A stretch of DNA of 64,000 bases, taken from NCBI GenBank assembly GCA_963817635.1, contig CAWFPR010000014.1, positions 124,001-188,000 on the forward strand, given 5' to 3'. Shown here piece by piece: positions 30,067 through 38,997 of this stretch. A program made the translations under genes and the position numbers. The DNA is from CAWFPR01 sp963817635 (GTDB lineage: Bacteria > Acidobacteriota > Vicinamibacteria > Vicinamibacterales > 2-12-FULL-66-21). The notes under the pieces were generated by a model, which saw only the letters and a program-made list of their open reading frames with translations, did no database searches and was not told where the DNA came from. Each line of letters begins with the position of its first letter. The stretch's first letter is position 1.

Positions 30067-32980
30067 GCGTCGCGCGGAAAACGGGCTCGGGCGTTCCCTT
30101 CCGCGCGGCACCAGCGACGGATGGCGGTCAGAGCCGGGGCGCGGCCGGCGGCGACCGCCGCTCCGGGCCCTGCTTCGAGCACTGACGGCGATCGTGCTCG
30201 TGGTGGTGGCGGCCCGCCCGGGGGCGGCGGCCGAGCGCTACGATCCGCGGCTGCGATTCCGCACGCTCCGCACTCCCCATTTCGACATCTATTTTCACCA
30301 GGGCGAAGCCGCGCTGGCCGCGCGCCTGGCGCGCGTCGTCGAGGATGTCTCGCGCGCGCTGGAGCCGGCATTCGGCCGGCCGGCGAGCCGCGTGCGGGTG
30401 ATCCTCGTCGACCAGGGAGATCTGACGAACGGGTGGGCGACGCCGGTGCCCTACGACCTGATTGAGATTCAGGCGGTGCCGCCGCGCGCCGAAAGCCTGC
30501 TCGGCAACACGGACGACTGGCTCCGGCTCGTCTTCACTCACGAGTACACGCACGTCGTCCACCTCGATCGCTCGCGAGGCTGGATCGGTGGACTGCGGCG
30601 CGTCTTCGGCCGCCAGCCGGTTCTCTTTCCCAACCTGTTCCTGCCGCAGTGGCAGATCGAGGGCCTCGCCACCTACGAGGAGAGCGCGCTCACGGGACGC
30701 GGGCGTGTCGAGGCCGGCGACTTCCGGGTGCTGCTCACGCGCGCCGCCGCCGGCGGCCGGTTCCTCCCGCTGGATCGGGCGAGCGGCGGCCTGATCGACT
30801 GGCCGGGCGGGACCGCGGCCTATCTGTATGGCGCGTATTTCCACGAGTTCCTCGCCGGGAAATACGGGTCGGAGACGTTGTCGGCGCTCGCGGACGAAAC
30901 CGCGCGGCGACTCCCGTACCTGGGCACGCGGGCATTCCGTCAGGTGTACGGCCGTTCGCTCGGCCAGCTCTGGAACGATTTCGAGAGCGACACGCGAGCA
31001 CGCAATCACGAGGCTTCGTCAGGGGCGGTCACGCGACTGACGCACCAGGGATTCGAGGTGTCGGCGCCCGCCTACGATGCGGCCGGGCGCCTCTACTACC
31101 TCGCCGCGAATCCGCACGGCTTCCCTGCCCTGTTCCGTCTCGACGGGGCCCGGGCGGAGCCGCGGCGCGTGGCGTCGCGGTATCTCGGCAATCACACGAG
31201 TGTCACCGGCGATCTCGTGGTGTTCGACCAGTTCGAGCTCGTGAGAAACGTGGGCCTCCAGTCCGACATCTACGCGGTCTCGGTGGACGGAACGGCGCCG
31301 CGGAGGCTGACGCGGGAGGCGCGTGCCGCGGATCCCGACGTCGCGCCTGACGGACGGACGATCGTCTGCGTGGTGCAGGAGACAGGGCGCCGGCTGCTCG
31401 CGACCTTCGAACTGCCGGGTCCGGGGGCGGTTGCGACTCCGTCCACGCTGGTGTCCGAGGCCGACACGGAGTTCTCGTCGCCGCGGTGGTCGCCCGACGG
31501 CCGCACGATCGTCGCGGAGCGGCGCCGCCTCGGCGGATCCTCCGAACTCGTGCTCGTGGACCCGCAGGCCCGGGCGGTTCAATCGCTGGTCGCCTCGCCT
31601 CGCGGCCGGACCATCACGCCTGCCTGGAGCCCCGACGGTCGCCGCGTACTCTTCGCGACCGACAGCGGCGGCGCCGGGTTCCGCATCCACCAGATCGACA
31701 TCGCGACGCACGACGAACAGCGGCTGGCCGGCACGGGCGACGCGGCGCAATATCCCACGCTCTCTCCGGACGGCCGCACGCTCGCGTTCGTGGGCTACAC
31801 GCCCGACGGCTACGATTTGTTCTCGATGGCTCTGGGGGCCGCGTCGTGGGAGCCGGCGCCCGCGTCAGCTCCCACGCCGCCCACGCACTCGACCGACGCC
31901 GCCGGAACGGAAACGGGTCCCCCCTCGACGCCGTATCGTCCGTGGCCCACGCTGGCGCCGAGGTTCTGGACGCCGCTGGCCGCTTCGGATTCGGGGGAGT
32001 TCGTCGCCGGCGCGTCGACCAGCGGGTCCGACGCGCTCGGCCGCCACGCGTACTACGCCGGCGCCGGCTGGTCCGCCTCCCGCGCGCGGCCCGACTGGGA
32101 GATCGCCTACCTCTACGATCGGTGGTGGCCGACACTCTACGCGGATTATTCTGACGACACCGATCCGTGGCGGGACGGAGAGCTCCGCAGCCGCGAGGCG
32201 AACGCCGGCGTGGTGTTCCCCGTCCAGCACGTCCGATGGCGACAGGCGGTGCTCGCCGGGTGGCACGCGTCGGCCGATGCGTTCACGTGCGCGGCCTGCA
32301 CGCCGGCGATCGACACCACGATCCGGCGCCAGGCGGTTCGCACCGGGTGGCTCGTCAGCACCGCAAAGACGTACGGCTACTCCATCAGCGCCGAGGCGGG
32401 GACCACCCTCAGCGCGACGGCCGAAATCACCCGCCGGGCCTTCGGCGCCGACGGCAACGCGACCGCGACGACGGTCGATCTGCGCCAGTACGCCCCTCTC
32501 TGGCCGCGTCATGCCGTGCTCGCGGCACGCGCGGCCGGCGCATGGTCCACGGGCGACCAGCGCTCGCCGCGCGTGTTCAGCGCGGGCGGCAGCGGTCCGC
32601 AGTCCGTGGGCTTCGGCTTCGGCACGGACGCGGTCGGGTTGTTGCGCGGCTATGGCGAGGACCAGGTGGCCGGCGCGCACGCGGCCGTGTTGAACGTCGA
32701 CTACCGCCTGCCGCTCGCCCGCATCGAGCGTGGCGCAGGCACCCTGCCGCTCTTCCTCCGGACCATCCACGGCGCGTTCTTCGCCGACGTTGGCAACGGC
32801 TGGGACGACGTGTTTCGCGCGTCCGATCTGCGCAAGTCCGTCGGCGGCGAGCTGTCGTTCGACGTCGTGCTCGGCTACGTGCTGCCGGTCACGTTCACCA
32901 CCGGCGCCGCGTGGCGCAGCGACCCGGTCGCCGGCCGCCGCGACGTCGTCGGGTTCGCCCGCATCGGCCGCGCGTTCTAA
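30059..32980 (+). CDS. Outer-membrane protein with HExxH metallopeptidase-like, TolB-like propeller and beta-barrel regions
   Basis: 973 residues. A long basic leader and signal peptide (about residues 35-57) precede a domain (about 60-320) with FTHEYTHVVHLDRS, an HExxH zinc-binding pattern, and a possible third ligand in QIEGLATYEES, as in peptidase MA/gluzincin families. Residues 330-590 are WD40-like TolB-type blades (RWSPDGRTIVAERR, AWSPDGRRVLFATD, TLSPDGRTLAFVGY). A Pro/Thr linker leads to a C-terminal region (about 640-973) resembling BamA/surface-antigen beta-barrels and ending in Phe (ARIGRAF), the usual outer-membrane signature. It overlaps mutS by 8 nt. Protease activity is inferred, not shown. 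Confidence 0.82.
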   Translation: MSERRAENGLGRSLPRGTSDGWRSEPGRGRRRPPLRALLRALTAIVLVVVAARPGAAAERYDPRLRFRTLRTPHFDIYFHQGEAALAARLARVVEDVSRALEPAFGRPASRVRVILVDQGDLTNGWATPVPYDLIEIQAVPPRAESLLGNTDDWLRLVFTHEYTHVVHLDRSRGWIGGLRRVFGRQPVLFPNLFLPQWQIEGLATYEESALTGRGRVEAGDFRVLLTRAAAGGRFLPLDRASGGLIDWPGGTAAYLYGAYFHEFLAGKYGSETLSALADETARRLPYLGTRAFRQVYGRSLGQLWNDFESDTRARNHEASSGAVTRLTHQGFEVSAPAYDAAGRLYYLAANPHGFPALFRLDGARAEPRRVASRYLGNHTSVTGDLVVFDQFELVRNVGLQSDIYAVSVDGTAPRRLTREARAADPDVAPDGRTIVCVVQETGRRLLATFELPGPGAVATPSTLVSEADTEFSSPRWSPDGRTIVAERRRLGGSSELVLVDPQARAVQSLVASPRGRTITPAWSPDGRRVLFATDSGGAGFRIHQIDIATHDEQRLAGTGDAAQYPTLSPDGRTLAFVGYTPDGYDLFSMALGAASWEPAPASAPTPPTHSTDAAGTETGPPSTPYRPWPTLAPRFWTPLAASDSGEFVAGASTSGSDALGRHAYYAGAGWSASRARPDWEIAYLYDRWWPTLYADYSDDTDPWRDGELRSREANAGVVFPVQHVRWRQAVLAGWHASADAFTCAACTPAIDTTIRRQAVRTGWLVSTAKTYGYSISAEAGTTLSATAEITRRAFGADGNATATTVDLRQYAPLWPRHAVLAARAAGAWSTGDQRSPRVFSAGGSGPQSVGFGFGTDAVGLLRGYGEDQVAGAHAAVLNVDYRLPLARIERGAGTLPLFLRTIHGAFFADVGNGWDDVFRASDLRKSVGGELSFDVVLGYVLPVTFTTGAAWRSDPVAGRRDVVGFARIGRAF

Positions 32981-33047
32981 TAAGATAGGGCGATGAGGTT
33001 CCCCTTCGAGTACCGACCACGGCGCACCGCTCCAGTTCGGCGGCGCC

Positions 33048-33887
33048 ATGCCGGTCATGAAGTCGTTCGACGACTCGCGCGTCGTCATTCTCCCGGTGCC
33101 GGTGGATCGCACGACGTCGTATGTCGGCGGCACGCGCAGCGGCCCCCACGAAATCCTCCAGGCGTCCTCGCACATGGAGCTGTGGGACGAGGAGGTCGGC
33201 GCCGACGTGCACGGCGTCGGAATCTTCACCCTGCCGGAGATGGAACTGCCCTTCGGTGAGCTCGCGCCGGTCATGGCGGAGATCACCCGTGTGGCGTCCG
33301 AAATTCTGACCCGCGACAAGTTCCTCGTCGCGCTTGGCGGCGAACATTCGATCACGCCGCCGCTCGTCGAGGCCGCGGCGGCGCGGCATCCGGGCATGTC
33401 CGTGCTCCAGATCGACGCGCACGCGGACCTGCGCGACTCCTACATGGGCACGCCCCACAATCATGCGTGCGCGATGCGCCGCTCGCTCGCGTTCGCGCCG
33501 CTGACCCAGGTTGCGGTCCGCAGCATGTCGGCCGAAGAGGCGCAGGTCGCGCCGTCGCTCGACACGACGATCTTCTACGACGCGACGATGCGGCGGGACC
33601 CGAGGTGGGTGGATGCCGTCGTCGAGACGTTGAAGGACCCGGTGTACATCACGATCGACGTGGATGGCCTCGACCCGGCGATCATGCCGGCGACCGGCAC
33701 GCCCGAGCCTGGCGGGCTGGGCTGGTACGAGCTGCTCGCCCTGCTCCGCGCCACCTTCACCCGCAGAAACGTGGTCGCGTGCGACGTCGTGGAACTGAGC
33801 CCGCTCGCCGGCGTGGCCGCACCGAACTTCCTGTGCGCCAGGCTGGTTTACAAGATGCTGACCTACAAGTACGGGCTGAAGGGGTAG
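33048..33887 (+). CDS. speB: Agmatinase/arginase-family ureohydrolase
   Basis: Binuclear manganese ureohydrolase, 279 residues as read. Metal ligands are visible in GGEHS, DAHADLRDSYMG and DVDGLDPAIMPATGTPEPGG. Agmatinase, which turns agmatine into putrescine and urea, is the likeliest activity; formimidoylglutamase-like activities remain possible. The true start is probably the ATG at 32993, which has a GATAGGG ribosome site. From it MRFPFEY is followed by one extra base at 33014, directly after GTAC, then DHGAPLQFGGAMPVM in the main frame. So the first 18 residues or so are missing from the readable frame. Confidence 0.88.
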   Translation: MPVMKSFDDSRVVILPVPVDRTTSYVGGTRSGPHEILQASSHMELWDEEVGADVHGVGIFTLPEMELPFGELAPVMAEITRVASEILTRDKFLVALGGEHSITPPLVEAAAARHPGMSVLQIDAHADLRDSYMGTPHNHACAMRRSLAFAPLTQVAVRSMSAEEAQVAPSLDTTIFYDATMRRDPRWVDAVVETLKDPVYITIDVDGLDPAIMPATGTPEPGGLGWYELLALLRATFTRRNVVACDVVELSPLAGVAAPNFLCARLVYKMLTYKYGLKG

Positions 33888-33905
33888 ACCCAGGACCGCT
33901 CACAG

Positions 33906-33931
33906 CCGGACGCGCGCGCAACGCGCGCCGG
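33906..33931 (+). terminator. GC-rich hairpin after speB
   Basis: GCGCGCG and CGCGCGC arms around a 3-nt loop, with partly pairing flanks, lie about 20 nt after the speB stop. There is no clear U-run, so termination is uncertain. Confidence 0.35.
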
Positions 33932-33950
33932 ACGCGGCCGGGCGCCAGGC

Positions 33951-33988
33951 TTGGTTTCGATAGCGCTCGGACTGTATACAAGGTATAC
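33951..33988 (+). promoter_or_regulatory. Candidate promoter with operator-like repeat GTATAC-N3-GTATAC
   Basis: GTATACAAGGTATAC (33974-33988) lies 8 nt before the GTG start of the sigma-54 activator. A possible -35 TTGGTT (33951-33956) and -10 TATACA (33975-33980) with 18-nt spacing overlap it, so a bound repressor would block the promoter. Close relatives of the 15-mer recur in inverted orientation at 36897-36941, just after the same gene (12/15 and 11/15 identities by eye). Confidence 0.5.
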
Positions 33989-33996
33989 TGTCGCAC

Positions 33997-36894
33997 GTGG
34001 CGGCACCCGATCTCTATCCACAGGCGGTCCAGGCGCTCAACCGTGGCCACGGGGCCGACGCGGCGACGTTGCTGTCCCGGGCTCTCAAGCAGCCCGGGCT
34101 CGGGCGCGACGATCTGGTTCAGATCCGATGCGCGCTCGCCGAGGCCTGGCTCCTGCAGGACGACATGCGTCAGGCGGCTGACGCGCTGGGACCACCCCCG
34201 GAAGGCCGCGAGCGGCTCGATCCCGCCCGGCTGTCCGATCTCTGGCGGATGCACGGCCGGCTGGCCATTGCGAGCGGCGAGCCGTCGCGCGGCATTGCCC
34301 TGCTGGCGAAGGCCCTCAAACAGGCCGAACGCGCGCACGATTCGCGGGCAATCGGGCTGGCCCACTACGAGCTTGGCCTCTGCTATCGCCAGGTCGGCGA
34401 TATCGCGATCGTCCGCGAGCACATCTCCAAGGCGGCCTCGGCGCTCAACGCGGCCGGCGATCGCCGGCATGTCGCGATGGTGCACTCCCTCTCGGGGATT
34501 ACGCTCGCCCAGGAAGGGCGCCTGGACGAGGCGATGGTGGCCCTTCGGCACGCCGAGCGGCTGGCCCTGACGGTCGAGGCCGGCGATGTCCTGGCGACGG
34601 TCTGCGGGAACGAAGCGAATGTCGCCCTGATGCTCCACCGTCACGAGCAGGCGCTGACGCTGGCGGAGCGGAGCGTGGAACTCCAGGAGCAGGCGGGCAC
34701 GCCCCACGGCCTGGGAGTCGCGCTCGCGTCGCTCGGGCAGATTTGCGTCCGGATGGGGAACCTGACGCGGGCGGAAGAGGCGCTCAATCGCGCGCTCGAC
34801 GTGCGCAGCCCGCTGCAGTTCATGCGCGAAACGACGGGCGCCGTCTTCGACACGCTGGCGCAAATCCACCTGATTCGCGGGGAGCATGACGCGGCCAGCC
34901 GGTCGCTCGCCAGGGCCCGCGACGCGTACGGGGAGACGCTCGCCAGCCGCTGGTACCAGTGGTCGGTGCGGGTCCTGGATGCCCGCCTGGCGCTGCGCCG
35001 CGGCAACGCCGCGCGCGCGCAGCACCTGGCGAGCGACGTGACGCGCTCCGATGACGTGCCGGCCGGGTATGCCCTCCAGGCCGAACTGATCACGATCGAG
35101 GCGCTCCTGGCGCTCGACCGCAGCGACGAGGCGCAGCAACGCCTCGACGTGCTGTCGTCGCACATTGAGCCGGCCGCGATGAGTGGCACCTGGGGTGAGT
35201 TCCTTCGCATTCGCGGGCGGCTGCATGCCGTCGCCGGCCGCGCCACCGAGGCGTACCACGACTTCGGCCAGAGCGTCAGCGTCTTCGAGCTGCTCGGCGA
35301 GCGCTATCAGGCCGCGCTCAGCAATTTCGAGCTCGGGCGGCTGTCGGCCACCGCCGGCGCGCGGTCCCGGGCGACGCGCTACCTGTCGGATGCGATCGCC
35401 CTGTTCGAATCGCTCGGCGCCACACCCGATGTCGTTGCCGCGCGTTCGGCGCTCGATGAGATGCCGCTCGCCGCGACCGGCGGGTTCGTCGGCGTGCAAA
35501 TCGACGGCGACGATGCGCTCGTCCGGCGGATCGTGGATGCGTCGGTGATGCCGGAGCTGCTGGCGCGGGAAGGCGTCACGACCGTGCTCGAGGCCTGCGA
35601 TGCCCAGGCGGCGGTGCTCTTCGTGCAGCTCGCCGCCGGCAAGGTGCGCGTCCTCTCGGCGGCAGGCACCGATGCGGACGGCGCCCGCTCGATGGCCCAG
35701 GCGTCGATTCGCGGGGCCAGCGCGGTGCTGCTGATTACCGAGGGCATCGGGCGCGCGCCGGAAGGACCGCGCTTCGTGGTCATGTCGAGTGCGCGCCCGT
35801 TCAGCCTCCCCACGCTGCAGCGCCTGCGGACGTTGTGTGCGGTGCTGCGCCAGGGGTTCGACCTCTGCCAGGCTCGCGAGCGGCAGCCGGAAGCAGCGCC
35901 CGGCGCGATCGACCTGCAGCTCGAACCGCTCCTGCCCGGTTTCATCTGCGCCAGCGCGGCGATGCAGCGCGTGGCCGCGCTGATTCACCGCCTGCAGGGC
36001 AACGATCTGAACGTCCTCATCACCGGCGAGAGCGGGACGGGCAAGGACCTGGTGGCGCGCGCGATTCATGCCGGGTCGTCGCGTCGCGACAGTATGTTCC
36101 TGCCCTACAACTGCACGAGCGCGACGAGGGAGCTGGCCGACAGTCAGCTCTTCGGTCACCGTCGCGGGAGTTTCACCGGCGCGCTGGCCGACCAGCCGGG
36201 CGTCCTGCGAACGGCCGTGGGTGGCACGCTGTTCCTCGACGAAATCGGCGACCTGCCGCTCGACGTGCAGCCGAAGCTGCTGCGGTTTCTCGAACAGGGG
36301 GAGGTGCTGCCCGTCGGCGACACGCGACCCCAGCGCGTGGACGTGCGCGTCGTGGCGGCGACCAACGCGGACCTCGAGCAGCGCGTCGCGGACGGCAAGT
36401 TCCGCGAGGACCTGTTCTATCGCCTGAGCGTCATCCGAATCCACGTGCCGCCGCTGCGCGAACGGCGGGAGGAGATCCCGCACCTGAGCACGTTCTTCCT
36501 GCGCGACACGTGCGAGCGGTTTTCCAAGCCGGGCGTGCGGCTGAGCGCCGAGACGCTGGATATCTTCGATACATTCAGCTGGCCAGGGAACGTCCGCCAG
36601 CTGCGCAACGAAGTGCAGCGGGCGGTTGCAATGGCCCCGCCGGCCGGTCTCATCACGCCCGACCTGCTGTCGCCGGTTCTCGGCGCGTCCGGCGCCGTCC
36701 CCAACCTCCCGAAATCGAGCCTGCGCCGGACGTCACTGGCCGGGGCCGTCGAAAAACTCGAGCGCGAGATGATTCAGGGGGCGCTCGAGCAGGCGGGCGG
36801 CAATATTTCCCGGAGTGCGCGTACCCTCGGCCTCACGCGTCGTGGGTTGTACCTCAAGATGGACCGCCTGGGTGTCACCGTCCGGACCGGATAA
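33997..36894 (+). CDS. Sigma-54-dependent transcriptional activator with N-terminal TPR sensor
   Basis: 965 residues. Residues 1-470 are tetratricopeptide-like helical repeats (for example AIGLAHYELGLCYRQVGDIA). Residues 480-640 form a GAF-like or linker region. The AAA+ domain (about 645-880) has Walker A GESGTGKD, Walker B GGTLFLDEIGDLP, the sigma-54 contact loop as GSFTGA (usual form GAFTGA) and the R-finger region FREDLFYRLSVI. A Fis-like helix-turn-helix ends the protein (GGNISRSARTLGLTRRGLYLKM). There is no phosphorylatable receiver domain, so the TPR half probably senses a ligand or partner. The start is a GTG beside the operator-like repeat. Confidence 0.92.
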   Translation: MAAPDLYPQAVQALNRGHGADAATLLSRALKQPGLGRDDLVQIRCALAEAWLLQDDMRQAADALGPPPEGRERLDPARLSDLWRMHGRLAIASGEPSRGIALLAKALKQAERAHDSRAIGLAHYELGLCYRQVGDIAIVREHISKAASALNAAGDRRHVAMVHSLSGITLAQEGRLDEAMVALRHAERLALTVEAGDVLATVCGNEANVALMLHRHEQALTLAERSVELQEQAGTPHGLGVALASLGQICVRMGNLTRAEEALNRALDVRSPLQFMRETTGAVFDTLAQIHLIRGEHDAASRSLARARDAYGETLASRWYQWSVRVLDARLALRRGNAARAQHLASDVTRSDDVPAGYALQAELITIEALLALDRSDEAQQRLDVLSSHIEPAAMSGTWGEFLRIRGRLHAVAGRATEAYHDFGQSVSVFELLGERYQAALSNFELGRLSATAGARSRATRYLSDAIALFESLGATPDVVAARSALDEMPLAATGGFVGVQIDGDDALVRRIVDASVMPELLAREGVTTVLEACDAQAAVLFVQLAAGKVRVLSAAGTDADGARSMAQASIRGASAVLLITEGIGRAPEGPRFVVMSSARPFSLPTLQRLRTLCAVLRQGFDLCQARERQPEAAPGAIDLQLEPLLPGFICASAAMQRVAALIHRLQGNDLNVLITGESGTGKDLVARAIHAGSSRRDSMFLPYNCTSATRELADSQLFGHRRGSFTGALADQPGVLRTAVGGTLFLDEIGDLPLDVQPKLLRFLEQGEVLPVGDTRPQRVDVRVVAATNADLEQRVADGKFREDLFYRLSVIRIHVPPLRERREEIPHLSTFFLRDTCERFSKPGVRLSAETLDIFDTFSWPGNVRQLRNEVQRAVAMAPPAGLITPDLLSPVLGASGAVPNLPKSSLRRTSLAGAVEKLEREMIQGALEQAGGNISRSARTLGLTRRGLYLKMDRLGVTVRTG

Positions 36895-36896
36895 GT

Positions 36897-36941
36897 GGAT
36901 ACAACGTATGCGCTAACTTGTGAGCTGGTTACGTTGTATCC
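36897..36941. promoter_or_regulatory. Perfect 12-bp inverted repeat after the activator gene
   Basis: GGATACAACGTA (36897-36908) and TACGTTGTATCC (36930-36941) are perfect reverse complements with a 21-nt loop, starting 3 nt after the stop of the sigma-54 activator. Each arm resembles the 15-mer before that gene. It may be a paired operator for the downstream PilZ gene or a terminator hairpin; it lacks a U-run. Confidence 0.5.
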
Positions 36942-37097
36942 AGTGCCAGATTTTCCAACGACAGACCATCGGTGGCGCCAACCGTCGCGTTATCAATCAG
37001 TTACACAATTTTAGCGGGCGACACGCTTCCCCCTCCGAACACGGTTCGCGAATTGAAGGAAGGACAGCCGGGTTCACTAGCTCGGAGGACGTAGGAC

Positions 37098-37527
37098 ATG
37101 GAACAGCGACTTCGATTGGTTCAGGGTGGCAGCCGATACGAGAAGCGGGACGGAGACCGGCATCGCATCGCAGTGCCCGGACAAATCGTGTGGAAGGATG
37201 CGCGTGGCACGACGCGGATGGCCTCGGTGGTCACGCGCGATGTCAGCGAGCACGGGGTCAGTGTCGATTGCCTCGGCGGCACGCCCATTCCGCTGTATCG
37301 GCTGGTCTACTTCCAGGTCGACCGCGGCGCGCGCAGCCGCACCGACCTGCCGCCGAGCCTGCGGCAGCAGAGCGTGACTGTCCGCGGTCTTTCGCGTCGG
37401 GCCGTGCAGCGATGTGACCGGTGCGCCTACCGAGTACGCCCTGCGCCTGCTCGTCGAGCCGGAGCGCCGGGGCAACGTCGATCGGACCGAGACCACCTGG
37501 GAAGCCGGGAGGACATTGACGGCATGA
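37098..37527 (+). CDS. PilZ-domain protein (frameshifted)
   Basis: Probable cyclic-di-GMP-binding protein of about 142 residues. The PilZ signature is present: an arginine-rich entry RYEKRDGDRHRIAVPG and the later DVSEHGVSVDCL (D-x-S-x-x-G). Near 37381 one base is extra; the C-terminus then reads GPCSDVTGAPTEYALRLLVEP and ends at a TGA overlapping the next ATG by 4 nt. Without the correction the gene appears fused to its neighbour. A ribosome site, GGACGTAGGAC, precedes the ATG. Confidence 0.8.
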
Positions 37528-37937
37528 CCCCCTCCCTTGCGATCGTGCCCCGGTCGCTCGCGGAGGCTGCCGCGGCGGCGAGGGCCCGGGCACGGTTCCT
37601 GACCCGGATCAATCGCTGGGACGCGCTCCGCGACGGCCCCCTCAGCGAAGCCTCGCTGGCGCGGCGCCTCCAGTGGCTTGGGTACGAGGCTGCGTCCTGT
37701 GTCTACGAGGCCGGCGCCGTGCCTGCACCGGCGCAGCCCGAGCCGTGCGAACGGATTCTTGCGGTTGTCGAGGGTCTGATCAAGATCACGCTTGACGGCG
37801 AGTCCGCCATCCTCGCGTCAGGCGACCTGGTGTTCGTGCCGCCCGGGGCCGTGCTCCGCATCGACGTCATCGGCCTGCCGCCCGCGTGCTGCCTCGAGGC
37901 GTCGGCGAGCCGCGAGGCCAGGAGCGAGGTCGCCTAG
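37524..37937 (+). CDS. Small cupin-like protein
   Basis: 137 residues. An N-terminal helical part (LAEAAAAARARARFLTRINR) precedes a short jelly-roll-like region, RILAVVEGLIKITLDGES then ILASGDLVFVPPGAVLRIDV, which matches the cupin G-D-x-x-x-x-P-x-G pattern. Metal-binding histidines of classical cupins are missing, so enzyme activity is doubtful. It is translationally coupled to the PilZ gene (ATGA) and converges with the TPR gene, overlapping it by 4 nt. Confidence 0.75.
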   Translation: MTPSLAIVPRSLAEAAAAARARARFLTRINRWDALRDGPLSEASLARRLQWLGYEAASCVYEAGAVPAPAQPEPCERILAVVEGLIKITLDGESAILASGDLVFVPPGAVLRIDVIGLPPACCLEASASREARSEVA

Positions 37938-38674
37938 CCCTTCTTCGCCTCTTCGAGTTCCCGGCGGGCGTCGGCCGCGTACACCGACTGCGGGAACTCT
38001 TCCACCACGCGGTTGAAGGCCTGAACTGCTTCGCTCTTCCTCCCGGCTTTGGCAAACGCGCGTCCGAGCTGCATCAGCACGCCGTCGACCGGCAACTGCG
38101 AGCTCGCGTCGGTGGACAGCTCCTGATAGATTTTGATCGCGGGATCGAACTTGCCCTCGGCAACCTGGACGTCCGCCAGCCCCAGCCGCGCCGTCCGCCC
38201 GTAGATGCTGCTCCCCGCCCTGTCGATGACTTCCTGGTAGCGCTGCTCGGCTTCGCCGAAGCGCCCGAGCGAGGCGAGGATGCCGGCCGCGTGGTAGCGC
38301 GCCGCAATGCCGGCGCCGGTGCTGGGGAATTCGTCCGCGGCGCTCACGAACTTCGGCAGCGCCGCATCGAGCTTTGCCTGCTCGGTCTGGAAGGTCCCGG
38401 GCTGAGGGACCGGCACGGGGCTGCCTGGAGCCGGGGCCGCCAACGGCACGACCGGGGATTCGTAAACCGCCAGCGCCGCGGCGAAGGCGGTGTTGGCCTT
38501 CGCCGCCCGGGCCTGGCGCCACCATGCGTAGCCGCCGATGAGGACGAGGGCGGCCACGACCACGACAGCGATCACGCCGAGGTCGCGGCCGCGGGTTTCC
38601 ATCACCTCGCGGGCACGGGCGACCGATCGGGCGAATTCGTTCTCTTTGAGCTTGTGCCGTTCTGTACTTTTCAT
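37934..38674 (-). CDS. Membrane-anchored TPR protein (YfgM-like)
   Basis: 246 residues. A charged N-terminus (KLKENEFARSVARAREV) and one TM helix (about residues 32-52) precede a Pro-rich stretch and four or so tetratricopeptide repeats (LASLGRFGEAEQRYQEVI, LGRAFAKAGRKSEAVQAF). The layout matches YfgM/AncA-type periplasmic proteins that help secretion or outer-membrane protein folding. No partner gene (bamB, der) is adjacent. Confidence 0.85.
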   Translation of the reverse strand: MKSTERHKLKENEFARSVARAREVMETRGRDLGVIAVVVVAALVLIGGYAWWRQARAAKANTAFAAALAVYESPVVPLAAPAPGSPVPVPQPGTFQTEQAKLDAALPKFVSAADEFPSTGAGIAARYHAAGILASLGRFGEAEQRYQEVIDRAGSSIYGRTARLGLADVQVAEGKFDPAIKIYQELSTDASSQLPVDGVLMQLGRAFAKAGRKSEAVQAFNRVVEEFPQSVYAADARRELEEAKKG

Positions 38675-38811
38675 ACGTCAGACTTCAAACATCCCGTCGC
38701 AAGAGCATGGCGCGCCCGGCCCGCCTCCGCTCTTCGAGCTTCGGCGCGCCAAGAACACTCGAGCGCCATCTCGCCGTAGCCCATCTGCGACAGAGGGCGG
38801 GCGAAGGCGGA

Positions 38812-38888
38812 TGGCGCGCCCGGCAGGTCTCGAACCTGCGACCCCCGGTTTAGGAAACCGATGCTCTATCCTTCTGAGCTACGGGCGC
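38812..38888 (-). tRNA. tRNA-Arg (CCT anticodon)
   Basis: A 77-nt cloverleaf with acceptor GCGCCCG/CGGGCGC, D-loop AGCTCAGAAGGATAGAGC and anticodon loop TTCCTAA giving CCT. The T-arm is GCAGGTTCGAGACCTGC, and CCA is encoded. It reads AGG codons for arginine and lies just downstream of apt on the same strand. Confidence 0.96.
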
Positions 38889-38997
38889 GGGAAAACAGTC
38901 CATTCTAACGCAGGTTGGCCGCCTCCGCACCCGGCTGGCCCCGGAACGGACCCCTGCGGGCGCCGCACCGCCCGGGAATCGCCGCCGTCGAACCGGC

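Noticed and set aside
38770..38811. A CGCCGTAGC...GCGAAGGCGG sequence resembling interspersed repeats seen in some soil-bacterial genomes
   Set aside because: Only one copy was found in this window, so repeat status cannot be supported here.
38879..38997. A 40-residue C-terminal extension of Apt reaching into the tRNA-Arg gene
   Set aside because: One extra base after GTAC hides the normal stop; no Apt family member has such a tail.
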